A stretch of DNA of 64,000 nt from Fumia sp045121595 (GTDB taxonomy: Bacteria; Bacillota; Clostridia; Oscillospirales; Ruminococcaceae): contig JBGVGI010000012.1 of assembly GCA_045121595.1 (NCBI GenBank), positions 186,001 to 250,000 of the forward strand. The letters run 5' to 3'. The notes beneath the pieces were generated by a model. It ran no database searches. It was not told where the DNA came from and saw only the letters and a program-made list of their open reading frames with translations. Numbering within the stretch: position 1 is the stretch's first letter; the number at the start of each line of letters is the position of its first letter. This document shows positions 16,759 to 24,509 of this stretch, piece by piece. Position numbers and translations under genes: made by a program.

Positions 16759-16766
16759 TTGTATCC

Positions 16767-16795
16767 ATTTTATTCTTTAAATGCAAATTTGTCAA
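16767..16795 (-). promoter_or_regulatory. Consensus promoter of the YabE-like gene
   Basis: TTGACA and TAAAAT with 17-bp spacing on the minus strand. The spacer (AAATTTGCATTTAAAG) is nearly identical to that of the pflB promoter. Confidence 0.8.
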
Positions 16796-16813
16796 GGTTT
16801 TTTGAGGGGTGTT

Positions 16814-16914
16814 TTTGTGCAAATTGCCTAATAAAATGTAAAATTCTGTATTTTAGAGCCTTGTTTAAAAAGATAATTACAACTTGGTAACAAGATTTTT
16901 TGCGCAAATTTACC
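16814..16914 (-). promoter_or_regulatory. Two copies of the GGTAAATTTGCGCAAA-like motif
   Basis: On the minus strand GGCAATTTGCACAAAAA (16814-16829) and GGTAAATTTGCGCAAAAAA (about 16898-16914) lie upstream of the yabE-like promoter, with a CTTGTTACCAAG half-palindrome between them. The 386-bp gap 16706-17091 holds no gene; it carries these motifs, the promoter, the inverted repeat and one terminator. Confidence 0.4.
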
Positions 16915-16977
16915 AAATCGGCGTTTTTTAGTTTAATTTTTAAACTAAATACCATTTTATCTCTTAAAACTCACTAA

Positions 16978-17003
16978 AAAAATCCCTGTTTAAAGGGATT
17001 TCT
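16978..17003. terminator. Terminator-like hairpin upstream of azlC
   Basis: AAATCCCT / AGGGATTTC with T-rich flanks on both strands, although neither strand has a gene ending here. It may insulate the divergent yabE-like and azlC units. Confidence 0.55.
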
Positions 17004-17091
17004 TTTGACATAACGCAGAAAAATTAAAAAAGCTCCACAATCAGACAAAAAAGTGGTACAATGTATGTATTAAAGTTTAAGAAGGGATTAT

Positions 17092-17808
17092 ATGAATAAA
17101 AAATTCTCCGAATTTTTATATGGTGCCAAAAGCGGTATGCCCATCTGCTTAGGCTACGTGTCAGTTGCTTTCGCTTTCGGTATGATGGCGGTGCAAAACG
17201 GACTTCCCGTATGGGCGGCAGTGCTTATTTCGATGTCAAACTTCACCTCCGCAGGTCAGTTTGCAGGTACAAACCTTATTTTATCGGGCGGTATGTACCT
17301 TGAAATTGCCATCACCACTTTTGTCATCAATATAAGGTATATACTGATGTCGCTTTCTCTTTCGCAGAAAGTTGACGAGAAGATGACAACTTTTGAGCGA
17401 ATAGCTCTCTCTTTCGGCAACACCGACGAGGTTTTTGCCGTTGCCATGCAGCAAAAAGGAGCCGTAACGTCACCTTTCCTTGCAGGTCTTATCTTCACCC
17501 CTTACGTCGGTTGGGCGCTCGGCACCTTTTTAGGCGGTGTCGCAATGGGTCTTTTACCTGCATCCTTGCAAAGTGCTCTCGGCATTGCAATTTACGGAAT
17601 GTTTATCGCAATTGTCATTCCTCCGTGGCGTAAGTCAAAACCCATACTCATTACTTCACTTATCGCAATAGCGTTAAGTTGTTTCCTTCACTGGGTACCG
17701 ATTTTCAAAGGACTTTCAGGCGGTTGGATTATTATAATCTGCGCCGTTGTAGCATCAGCCTTTGCGGCATTTTACTTCCCCATTAACGATGAGGAGGTAT
17801 CAGAATGA
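17092..17808 (+). CDS. azlC: AzlC-family branched-chain amino acid exporter, large subunit
   Basis: Membrane protein of 238 residues with about 7 helices and the AzlC signature region SAKSGMPICLGYVSVAFAFG-like (GAKSGMPICLGYVSVAFAFG) near the N-terminus, then NFTSAGQFAGT, where the conserved GQFA lies. AzlCD exports branched-chain amino acids and related analogues. The start follows GAAGGGATTAT. It overlaps azlD by 4 bp (ATGA), the usual coupling of this pair. Confidence 0.93.
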   Translation: MNKKFSEFLYGAKSGMPICLGYVSVAFAFGMMAVQNGLPVWAAVLISMSNFTSAGQFAGTNLILSGGMYLEIAITTFVINIRYILMSLSLSQKVDEKMTTFERIALSFGNTDEVFAVAMQQKGAVTSPFLAGLIFTPYVGWALGTFLGGVAMGLLPASLQSALGIAIYGMFIAIVIPPWRKSKPILITSLIAIALSCFLHWVPIFKGLSGGWIIIICAVVASAFAAFYFPINDEEVSE

Positions 17809-18122
17809 ATTATCAGAGAATTTTAATTGCAATACTTATTATGGCGGTTGTTACATATCTCCCCCGTATGCTCCCCCTTGCGATATTCAAAAAGAAGATA
17901 CAAAATAAATTTATCCGTTCGTTCTTAGCCTATGTTCCCTATGCCGTACTCGCTTCGATGACAATTCCCGACATCTTTACTTCGACGGGTTCTGTAATCT
18001 CGGCAGCATTCGGCACACTTATCGCAATTATCCTTTCCTATTTCGGCAGAGGACTTTTAACCGTCGCACTCTTATCTACCGCAACGGTGTTTATAGTGGA
18101 ACAGATATTAAAACTAATGTAA
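17805..18122 (+). CDS. azlD: AzlD-family branched-chain amino acid exporter, small subunit
   Basis: Protein of 105 residues with three to four membrane helices. The motif TYLPRMLPLAIF near residues 18-29 is typical of AzlD, as is VPYAVLASM. It completes the two-component AzlCD exporter and ends at a terminator shared with pflA. Confidence 0.93.
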   Translation: MNYQRILIAILIMAVVTYLPRMLPLAIFKKKIQNKFIRSFLAYVPYAVLASMTIPDIFTSTGSVISAAFGTLIAIILSYFGRGLLTVALLSTATVFIVEQILKLM

Positions 18123-18151
18123 AAACAGCCTCTCATCCGAGAGGCTGTTTT
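18121..18151. terminator. Bidirectional terminator between azlD and pflA
   Basis: A 13-bp stem (AAAACAGCCTCTC / GAGAGGCTGTTTT) with a 4-nt loop lies between convergent genes and overlaps the pflA stop codon. Confidence 0.88.
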
Positions 18152-18846
18152 ATTAGTTTCTCAAGTGCTTTTACCTTTTTAACGTCTGCCTGAGGATAGA
18201 TGTCAAACGGGAACTCCAGCCCAAGCTTTTCATACTTTTCCTTGCAAAGCTTCCTGAAAGGCAATAATTCCACCTTTTTAACACAAGCTTTCCCCTTAAT
18301 AAGTTCGGAAAGTTTTTCGATATTTTCCTTTGTGTCATTAACAGAAGGAACTATGACCTGTCTTATCCAGGTATCGATATTTCTTACTTCAAGCTCATCT
18401 AAAAACATTAAAACTTTATCTAAAGAAGTGCCGATATACTTTTTATAATCGTCATCGTTTGTCATCTTGATATCCAAAAGAACGCAGTCGGTGACAGTGA
18501 GGAGCTTCTTAACATCGTCATTTAAAATACTTCCCGACGTGTCAATGGCAGTATGTATCCCCTTTTCCTTGCAAAGTGAGAAAAGTTCAAACAAAAACTC
18601 CGCCTGTAAAAGCGGTTCACCGCCTGAAACGGTAATTCCGCCATCATCACCGAAATAGTTTTTATAACGCAAAACCTTGCTTACAATTTCTTCTGCGGAC
18701 ATTTCCCCTCCGCCGTCAATGCTTTGCGTATCGGGGTTATGACAGTAACCGCATTTAAGGTTGCACCCCTGCATAAAAACAACAAAGCGTACGCCCGGTC
18801 CGTCCAAAGTTCCCATACTCTGACAGGAATGTACTTTTCCGTTCAT
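18133..18846 (-). CDS. pflA: Pyruvate formate-lyase activating enzyme
   Basis: Radical SAM protein of about 237 residues with the CxxxCxxC cluster site CNLKCGYC, preceded by GTLDGPGVRFVVFMQG. There is no extra ferredoxin insert, so it is the PFL-type activase that installs the glycyl radical on PflB. GGEPLLQ and DTSGS are SAM-binding motifs. I prefer the ATG at 18846 (spaced from GAAAGG) over an ATG nine bases upstream that lies in the ribosome site. It follows pflB after 17 bp in the same transcript. Confidence 0.94.
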   Translation of the reverse strand: MNGKVHSCQSMGTLDGPGVRFVVFMQGCNLKCGYCHNPDTQSIDGGGEMSAEEIVSKVLRYKNYFGDDGGITVSGGEPLLQAEFLFELFSLCKEKGIHTAIDTSGSILNDDVKKLLTVTDCVLLDIKMTNDDDYKKYIGTSLDKVLMFLDELEVRNIDTWIRQVIVPSVNDTKENIEKLSELIKGKACVKKVELLPFRKLCKEKYEKLGLEFPFDIYPQADVKKVKALEKLIKQPLG

Positions 18847-18863
18847 ACGCTTCATCCTTTCAA

Positions 18864-21095
18864 TTACATAGCATCGTGGAAAGTTCTGCTTATAACTTCC
18901 TTCTGCTGTTCTCTGGAAAGCTTGTGGAAGTTAACCGCATAACCCGAAACCCTGATAGTAAGGTTCGGATATTTATCGGGGTCTTCATAAGCTTCCATAA
19001 GTTTTTCCTTATTAAGCACGTTTACGTTGATGTGATGTGCCATCTGTCTGAAATAGCCGTTTAACACGTCAACCAAGTTTACAATACGTTCAACGTCACT
19101 GTTGCCCAAAGCATCGGGAGTAATTGAGAAGGTATTGGAAATACCGTCACGGCAACATTCGTAAGGCATTTTTGCAACAGAGTTGAGAGATGCAAGTGCT
19201 CCGTTTGTTTCACGATTATGCATGGGGTTTGCACCCGGAGCAAAGGCTTCGCCTTTCTTTCTGCCGTCGGGAGTTGCACCCGTCTTTTTACCGTAAACCA
19301 CGTTAGAAGTAATGGTGAGAGCAGAAAGAGTGTGTTTTGCATTTCTGTAAGTCGGAGTTTTTTCAAGCTCTTTTGAAACAGAAACAAGCATATCTTTTGC
19401 GATATCGTCGACTCTGTCGTCGTCGTTTCCGTATTTGGGGAAATCACCTTCGGTTTCGAAGTCTTCGATATAGCCGTCATCGTCTCTTATAACCTTTACT
19501 TTGCCATATTTAATAGCAGAAAGTGAGTCGGCAATTACAGAAAGTCCTGCCACGCCAAATGCCATAAAGCGTTCAACGTCGGTATCGTGAAGTGCCATCT
19601 GGAGCTTTTCGTAAGCGTATTTATCGTGCATATAATGGATAACGTTCATTGTGTTAACGTACAAGTTGCAAAGCCATTTAAGATACTTTTTAAAACGTTT
19701 CATTACTGCATCGTAATCTAAAACTTCGTCGGAATAAACTTCGTCACGTGGTCCTAAATCAAAGCCTGTCATCAAATCGTGACCACCATTTAATGCAAGG
19801 AGCAAAAGCTTAGGAAGATTACATCTCGCACCGAAGAACTGCATCTGTTTTCCGACCTTCATAGCAGATACGCAACATGCAATAGCATAATCGTCGCCAT
19901 AGGTGGGACGCATCACGTCGTCGTTTTCGTACTGAATAGAGTCGGTATCAATAGAAACCTTTGCACAGAATCTCTTGAAGTTTTCAGGAAGCTTGTCTGC
20001 CCAAAGCACTGTAAGATTAGGCTCGGGAGCAGAACCTAAAGTATAGAGGGTGTTAAGCATTCTGAAGGAGTTTTTGGTTACAAGGGGTTTACCGTCTTCA
20101 GTCATACCGCCGACACATTCTGTAATCCACATCGGGTCACCGCCGAAAAGCTCGTTATACTCGGGAGTACGAAGATGTCTTGCCATACGGAGTTTCATAA
20201 CGAAATCATCCATAAGCTCCTGAGCTTCTTCCTCGGTGAGGACACCCGCTTTAATATCTCTTTCAATATAAATATCAAGGAAGGTACTTACTCTGCCGAG
20301 TGACATAGCGGCACCATTTTGTTCCTTGATAGCTCCAAGGTAAGCAAAATAAGTCCACTGAATAGCTTCCTTTGCGTTGGATGCAGGTTTCGAGATATCA
20401 TAGCCGTACATCTCTGCCATTTCCTTAAGCTTATCAAGAAAGTCAATCTGGCGGAAAAGTTCTTCCAGAATACGGATATTTTCTTCCGACATCGGAAGTT
20501 TTCCTTTATCAGCCTTATCTTTGATTTTAGCTTCTTTCAAAACGTCAACGCCGTAAAGTGCCACTCTGCGGTAGTCACCGATAATTCTTCCTCTGCCGTA
20601 AGCATCGGGAAGGCCCGTGATAATACCAATTTTTCTTGCGGCGCGCATTTCATCTGTATAAACTCTGAAAACACCGTCGTTATGGGTTGTGCGGTAAACG
20701 AAGTCGTCTTCGATTTTCTGTGACATCTTATAACCGTATGCTTCACAGGCATTTCTTGCCATTCGGATACCACCGAAAGGATTGACACCGCGTTTTAAGG
20801 GACGGTTTGTCTGCAAACCAACTATAAGCTCATTTTCCTTGTCAAGATAACCGGGCTTATAGTTTGTAAGCGAAGTAACTGTTGTGGTATCGATATCAAG
20901 TACACCGCCAAATTCCTTTTCTACTTTCAAAAGAGTATTGAATTTGTCCATAAGTGCGTCTGTTCTGGGGGTTGAGGAAGCAAGGAAACTATCGTCTCCC
21001 GTGTAGCAGGTATAGTTATTGAGGATAAAATCTCTTACGTCAATTTTGTCCTGCCATCTGGATTTTTTAAATCCGTGCCACTGTTCAAATTTCAT
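18864..21095 (-). CDS. pflB: Formate C-acetyltransferase (pyruvate formate-lyase)
   Basis: Glycyl radical enzyme of 743 residues that converts pyruvate and CoA to acetyl-CoA and formate. The active-site Cys pair is in YAIACCVSAMKVGKQM and the C-terminal glycyl radical motif is RVSGYAVNFHKLS. Both are canonical for true PFL and absent from the second glycyl radical enzyme in this window. The gene is led by a ~200-nt 5' UTR with a ZTP riboswitch and a consensus promoter. ZTP signals shortage of 10-formyl-THF, and PFL-derived formate feeds that pool, so activation at high ZTP makes metabolic sense. Confidence 0.97.
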   Translation of the reverse strand: MKFEQWHGFKKSRWQDKIDVRDFILNNYTCYTGDDSFLASSTPRTDALMDKFNTLLKVEKEFGGVLDIDTTTVTSLTNYKPGYLDKENELIVGLQTNRPLKRGVNPFGGIRMARNACEAYGYKMSQKIEDDFVYRTTHNDGVFRVYTDEMRAARKIGIITGLPDAYGRGRIIGDYRRVALYGVDVLKEAKIKDKADKGKLPMSEENIRILEELFRQIDFLDKLKEMAEMYGYDISKPASNAKEAIQWTYFAYLGAIKEQNGAAMSLGRVSTFLDIYIERDIKAGVLTEEEAQELMDDFVMKLRMARHLRTPEYNELFGGDPMWITECVGGMTEDGKPLVTKNSFRMLNTLYTLGSAPEPNLTVLWADKLPENFKRFCAKVSIDTDSIQYENDDVMRPTYGDDYAIACCVSAMKVGKQMQFFGARCNLPKLLLLALNGGHDLMTGFDLGPRDEVYSDEVLDYDAVMKRFKKYLKWLCNLYVNTMNVIHYMHDKYAYEKLQMALHDTDVERFMAFGVAGLSVIADSLSAIKYGKVKVIRDDDGYIEDFETEGDFPKYGNDDDRVDDIAKDMLVSVSKELEKTPTYRNAKHTLSALTITSNVVYGKKTGATPDGRKKGEAFAPGANPMHNRETNGALASLNSVAKMPYECCRDGISNTFSITPDALGNSDVERIVNLVDVLNGYFRQMAHHINVNVLNKEKLMEAYEDPDKYPNLTIRVSGYAVNFHKLSREQQKEVISRTFHDAM

Positions 21096-21130
21096 TTATT
21101 AACACACCTTTCTGAAAAGTAGTATATTCA

Positions 21131-21235
21131 AAACAACAAGGCAGTCCTATGCTATTTGCATAAAACTGCCCAGACGGTCGGCTTTTATTCTCTGTACTTC
21201 CTTGTGGTTATCCACAAAATCCGTCAGTCGTACAA
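21131..21235 (-). ncRNA. ZTP riboswitch (pfl motif) with terminator
   Basis: On the minus strand GTACGACTGACGG, the hairpin GTGGATAACCAC and AAGGAAGTAC form the first domain. The conserved second element GCCGACCGTCTGGGCA follows, matching the ZTP/pfl consensus. Its end overlaps a terminator hairpin GGCAGT...TATGC / GCATA...ACTGCC (21140-21170) trailed by TTGTTGTTTT. This arrangement predicts that ZTP binding prevents termination and turns pflB on. Aptamer identification rests on recognised motifs and position upstream of pflB. Confidence 0.88.
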
Positions 21236-21312
21236 AGAGTTATTGACTGCTTGTCGATTATTTTTTCTGTCCGAAAAGACAGTTTGAATGTATACTTTTT
21301 TTGTTTATATTT

Positions 21313-21341
21313 ATTATACTCTTTTAAATGCAATTTGTCAA
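21313..21341 (-). promoter_or_regulatory. Consensus promoter of pflBA
   Basis: TTGACA and TATAAT with 17-bp spacing on the minus strand, giving a leader of about 210 nt that contains the riboswitch. Between them, 21240-21300 holds a small CTGTC/GACAG hairpin. Confidence 0.88.
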
Positions 21342-21364
21342 GATAATTTTTCAAAAAATTTTAG

Positions 21365-21393
21365 TTGAATATTGAATATTTTTATAGTAAAAT
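21365..21393 (+). promoter_or_regulatory. Promoter of the DUF1622 gene
   Basis: TTGAAT and TAAAAT with 17-bp spacing, 27 bp upstream of the start. The region is very AT-rich, so confidence is moderate. Confidence 0.55.
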
Positions 21394-21419
21394 ATAATAA
21401 ATAAAAAGGAGATGAAAAT

Positions 21420-21740
21420 ATGCTTCACAATATTGTAAGTAAAATAGTAGAATATGCAATTATTCTTTTTGAATTAACGGGTGTAATCATAATAATAGTT
21501 TCGGGTGTCAAAGCGGTTATCAGTTATATAAAAAAAGACGCCCTGACGCGTTTAAAACTTGCGCAGGGTATGGCAACCGCCCTTGAGTTCAAGCTTGGCA
21601 GTGAGATTTTAAGAACGGTTATAGTCCGTGACCTTTCTGAAATTTTAATTGTTGCGGCAATTATCGCTTTACGCGCGGCACTCACCTTCTTAATCCACTG
21701 GGAAATCAAAACCGAAGATAAAAAAAGCGACCGCCCGTAA
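21420..21740 (+). CDS. DUF1622-family small membrane protein
   Basis: Protein of 106 residues. It has one long N-terminal helix (10-37), a basic amphipathic segment (IKKDALTRLKLAQGMATALEFKLGSE represented by RLKLAQGMATALEFKLG) and a second helix pair ending in LIHWEIKTEDKK. This length and the ALEFKLGSEILRT region are typical of DUF1622, a family without assigned function. The start follows AAGGAGATGAAAAT. The stop codon sits inside the hairpin that ends the candidate antisense-strand small RNA. Confidence 0.8.
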   Translation: MLHNIVSKIVEYAIILFELTGVIIIIVSGVKAVISYIKKDALTRLKLAQGMATALEFKLGSEILRTVIVRDLSEILIVAAIIALRAALTFLIHWEIKTEDKKSDRP

Positions 21741-21801
21741 CGAGCGGTCAAAAAATTGGGAAAGGGTAAAGGAGTTGCTGCAGGCGTAACCGCCTTGATT
21801 A
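21720..21801 (-). ncRNA. Candidate ~80-nt small RNA with C-rich anti-SD stretch
   Basis: The minus strand has a promoter-like TCGACA/TATGTT pair (16-bp spacing, 21808-21835), then a short AGGCG-GTTA-CGCCT hairpin, a single-stranded stretch CAACTCCTTTACCCTTTCCC, and a GC-rich hairpin (GACCGC / GCGGTC, 21729-21749) followed by seven T. The hairpin is an intrinsic terminator only on the minus strand, where no protein gene ends. The C/U-rich part could pair with AAAGGAG ribosome sites. This is inference from architecture; I do not recognise a named family. Confidence 0.5.
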
Positions 21802-21856
21802 CAATATAACATATCCTTTTTAAAAAATTTGTCGAAATATGAAAACTTCAAAAAAT

Positions 21857-21882
21857 AAAAGCCCTGAATTTTCAGGGCTTTA
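21857..21882 (-). terminator. Terminator of the FMN-binding lipoprotein gene
   Basis: An 11-bp stem (AAAGCCCTGAA / TTCAGGGCTTT) followed on the minus strand by TTTTATTTTTTG. Confidence 0.85.
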
Positions 21883-21895
21883 CTTTTTTACTTAA

Positions 21896-22342
21896 TTAGT
21901 AAATTACGGGAGCTGTGTCACCGTTTTTCATATTTTCTGCCAAAGCCAAAACGAGTTCTTTGAAGCCGTCGGAAGAATGTGTAGCACCTGCTACTGTGTC
22001 AACCTTAGCTGCGTCCTGTTTTGCGATAAGGTCAGCTTCGAGTGCATCAGCTGTAGCTGCGGGATATGTTTCAAAACCTGCACCTGTGTAAGCTTCTTTG
22101 TAAGCTTCGTCTTCTGTTTTCTTGTGGCCGTCTTCTACGTTAAGAGAATCGTATTCAACAGCAGTGATTTTGCCGCCCTCAACTGTTACGTCAACATATT
22201 CTTTCCAGCCGTGATCGTCAAATTCAGCACGTTCAATGTGGTAAGTACCATCTTTGAGAGTAGCTGCTTCTTCTTTAGCACCGCAGGAAGCAAATGTGAG
22301 CAATGTGATTGCTGCAAGGATAATAGCTAAAAACTTTTTCAT
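21896..22342 (-). CDS. FMN-binding domain lipoprotein (RnfG/PplA-type flavoprotein)
   Basis: Lipoprotein of 148 residues with lipobox FASC (Cys20). A single FMN-binding domain carries the flavinylation motif VAGATHSS, so Thr121 is the expected site for covalent FMN attachment. It is the minus-strand divergent neighbour of apbE, whose product makes that bond outside the membrane. Such lipoproteins pass electrons across or outside the membrane in flavin-based extracellular electron transfer. What it reduces cannot be read from sequence. Confidence 0.88.
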   Translation of the reverse strand: MKKFLAIILAAITLLTFASCGAKEEAATLKDGTYHIERAEFDDHGWKEYVDVTVEGGKITAVEYDSLNVEDGHKKTEDEAYKEAYTGAGFETYPAATADALEADLIAKQDAAKVDTVAGATHSSDGFKELVLALAENMKNGDTAPVIY

Positions 22343-22384
22343 AAAAATTTCTCCTTTCGAATTAAGGTTTAAAACCTTTATTAC

Positions 22385-22413
22385 ATTATAACCTATATTT
22401 TACAGTTTGTCCA
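22385..22413 (-). promoter_or_regulatory. Promoter of the FMN-binding lipoprotein gene
   Basis: TGGACA and TATAAT with 17-bp spacing on the minus strand, about 45 bp upstream of the start. Confidence 0.78.
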
Positions 22414-22501
22414 GTATTTAACAATATTTTTAAAAATTTAACATTTTCACCAAAAACACTGCCGTTATCTGTTATTTTTGTTTGTATTTTTCTGGTTTTC
22501 C

Positions 22502-22530
22502 TTGACAAGACTTTATAAAAATAATATCAT
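22502..22530 (+). promoter_or_regulatory. Promoter of the apbE-rnf operon
   Basis: TTGACA and TATCAT with 17-bp spacing. The ~70-nt leader contains a TGGGAA / TTCCCA inverted repeat (about 22539-22573) that might attenuate or mark regulation; no known riboswitch is recognised there. Confidence 0.75.
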
Positions 22531-22607
22531 AGTATATGTTGGGAAGTTGGGTCTTTAAGTAGTATTCCCACAATTTTTAAAGTATATTTATCATTATTCA
22601 GAAAGAT

Positions 22608-23630
22608 GTGATTTTAATAAAGAAGTCATTTAGTTTTCTGCTTATTCTATTGACGGTGTGTATTCTTTCTTCCTGCGACGTTGCGCCCGTTTCTTCGGAT
22701 ATTTTCGTAATGGATACGGTAATGAGTCAGACTGTCTACTCAAAAGATGCAAAAGACGTTATAAATAAAACCGAAAGCATCATTAAAAATCTTGAAAACA
22801 CATATTCCGCATATAAAGAAAATTCTCTTGCAGACAAGATAAACAAACAGTCAGGCGTATCACCCGTTAAGGTTTCACCCGATGAATTTGAAATCATTAA
22901 AAGGTGCTATGACTTTTCGGATAAGACAAACGGACTTTTTGACCTCACCGTAGCGCCCCTTACAAAGCTCTGGAACATTACGGGTGAAAATCCGAAGGTT
23001 CCCGAAAAAGAAAAAATCGAAAACGCAAGAGCACTTATAGATTATAAAAACCTGATACTCGATGAAGAAAATCTCACAGTTTTCCTCACAAAAAAGGGCG
23101 CAGAACTTGACTTTGGTGCTACTGTAAAGGGATTTGCCGTACAACAGATTTTGGAATATTATCAGCAAAGTAACGTCCAGGGTGCCGTCGTATCACTCGG
23201 CGGTAACGTGGCTGTCTGCGGTGATAAAAACGGCGTGCCTTTCAAAGTAGGGTTGAGAGATCCTAAAAAAGGCTCTGCAGACTATTTTGCAATACTTGAA
23301 AGTAAGGATCAGGTTATCTCGACTTCAGGCGGATATGAGCGCTTCTTTGAAAGTGACGGTATTATCTACCACCACATTTTAGACCCGAGAACGGGATTTC
23401 CGTGCGACTCCGATTTGCTTTCCGTTTCAGTAATCTCACAAGACGGTCTTTTATCTGACTTCCTTTCCACCTGTTTTTATATGGTGGGAAAAGAAGAAGT
23501 TAAAAAGCATTTAAATGAAGAGAAATTTTCACTCGTTGCAATTGATAAGGAAAACAACGTATATATTTCTCCCGCGCTTGAAGGGGAAATTACTCTTTTA
23601 GATGAAAGCGGGTACAAATATGTTCGCTAA
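22608..23630 (+). CDS. apbE: FAD:protein FMN transferase (ApbE), lipoprotein
   Basis: ApbE-family protein of 340 residues with a lipoprotein signal (lipobox LSSC). It uses FAD to attach FMN covalently to Thr in target proteins. Recognisable parts are DFGATVKGFAVQQI, GAVVSLGGNVAVCG and YHHILDPRTGFPCDSD. The start is a GTG at 22608 with a weak AGAAAG site. As first gene of the operon it supplies the flavinylation activity needed by RnfD, RnfG and the divergent lipoprotein. It overlaps the next gene by 11 bp. Confidence 0.94.
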   Translation: MILIKKSFSFLLILLTVCILSSCDVAPVSSDIFVMDTVMSQTVYSKDAKDVINKTESIIKNLENTYSAYKENSLADKINKQSGVSPVKVSPDEFEIIKRCYDFSDKTNGLFDLTVAPLTKLWNITGENPKVPEKEKIENARALIDYKNLILDEENLTVFLTKKGAELDFGATVKGFAVQQILEYYQQSNVQGAVVSLGGNVAVCGDKNGVPFKVGLRDPKKGSADYFAILESKDQVISTSGGYERFFESDGIIYHHILDPRTGFPCDSDLLSVSVISQDGLLSDFLSTCFYMVGKEEVKKHLNEEKFSLVAIDKENNVYISPALEGEITLLDESGYKYVR

Positions 23631-23985
23631 GAAAAAAGACTTCATTATAATAGCAGTAATTGTGCTTGTAGCTTTTATAGCTTTGGCAATGATTAAATTT
23701 TTTCCAAAATCCACAGCCGACACAGCGGTTATAAAATACGACGGCAAGGTAGTAAAAGAGGTTTCTTTAAACGTTGACACAGAGTTTTCTTTAAAAGAAG
23801 ACCCGACCGTTAAATTTAAGGTGCAAAACGGTAAAATTTCTTTTATTGATGCTACCTGTCCCGACAAGATTTGTCAAAATACGGGGTTTATCTCAAAAAC
23901 GGGTCAGTCCGCCGTATGCTTACCTAAAAAAACTGTTTTGCAATTAAAAGGCTCAAAAAACGAGATTGACGTTGTTGCAAACTGA
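23620..23985 (+). CDS. NusG domain II-containing membrane-anchored protein
   Basis: Protein of about 121 residues with an N-terminal transmembrane anchor and an extracellular NusG domain II-like fold. The conserved CPDKICQNTG and later CLPKK (two paired cysteines) are typical of the small proteins found next to ApbE and Gx-transporter genes in Firmicutes. I prefer the ATG at 23620, which has an AGCGGG-like site, over one at 23602. Function is not established; context suggests a part of flavin-based electron transfer. Confidence 0.85.
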   Translation: MFAKKKDFIIIAVIVLVAFIALAMIKFFPKSTADTAVIKYDGKVVKEVSLNVDTEFSLKEDPTVKFKVQNGKISFIDATCPDKICQNTGFISKTGQSAVCLPKKTVLQLKGSKNEIDVVAN

Positions 23986-24003
23986 CGAAAGAAGGGGAAA
24001 AAA

Positions 24004-24501
24004 CTGAACACAAAAAAACTCACGGGTAACGCAATGCTTTTATGCCTTGCAATTGTTTTCAGTTTCATTGAAAATATGATTCCCCCACTCCCCGCACTCC
24101 CTCCTGGAGTAAAGCTCGGACTTTCAAACATCGTCACTATTTACTGTATTTTCTTTACGGGCACTAAAAGTGCACTGGGAATTTCCTCACTCAAATCGGT
24201 TTTCGTATTGCTGACAAGAGGATTTTCCGCAGGTATATTAAGTTTTTTTGGCGGCATTCTTTCGGTTATAATGATGTCACTTTTTAAAAGAAAGAATCCC
24301 CGCTACCTTATTTTAAGTATTATTGGCGCAATAAGCCATAATATAGGACAACTTATGGTTTCCGCAATCCTTTTTAAAACAACAAGCGTCTTTTATTACC
24401 TCCCCGTTTTAATTATTTCGGGCGTTGTAATGGGGTCTGTGACTGCGACTCTTATGAAAGTGCTTATTCCCGCTTTAAAAAGAATTTCACAGAAAGGATA
24501 A
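24004..24501 (+). CDS. Gx transporter-family membrane protein, probable CTG start
   Basis: Protein of about 165 residues with five to six membrane helices, matching the Gx/heptaprenyl diphosphate synthase component I-like family that accompanies apbE and rnf. Family members begin with a KKLT-type segment before the first helix. That segment (NTKKLTGNAM) is present only if translation starts at CTG 24004, which follows AAGGGG by 6 nt. The internal ATG at 24034 has no ribosome site and would remove it. The role in supplying substrate to ApbE or quinone synthesis is a suggestion only. Confidence 0.8.
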   Translation: MNTKKLTGNAMLLCLAIVFSFIENMIPPLPALPPGVKLGLSNIVTIYCIFFTGTKSALGISSLKSVFVLLTRGFSAGILSFFGGILSVIMMSLFKRKNPRYLILSIIGAISHNIGQLMVSAILFKTTSVFYYLPVLIISGVVMGSVTATLMKVLIPALKRISQKG

Positions 24502-24509
24502 ATTTTGTT

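Noticed and set aside
21727..21751. GACCGC/GCGGTC hairpin as the terminator of the DUF1622 gene
   Set aside because: On the plus strand it is followed by AAAAAATT, not a U tract; the U tract is only on the minus strand.
22530..22607. Riboswitch in the apbE-rnf leader
   Set aside because: Only a TGGGAA/TTCCCA inverted repeat is present and no FMN-aptamer or other known motif is recognisable in ~75 nt.
24034..24501. ATG at 24034 as start of the Gx-transporter-like gene
   Set aside because: No ribosome site, and it would cut the conserved KKLT segment; CTG at 24004 is favoured.
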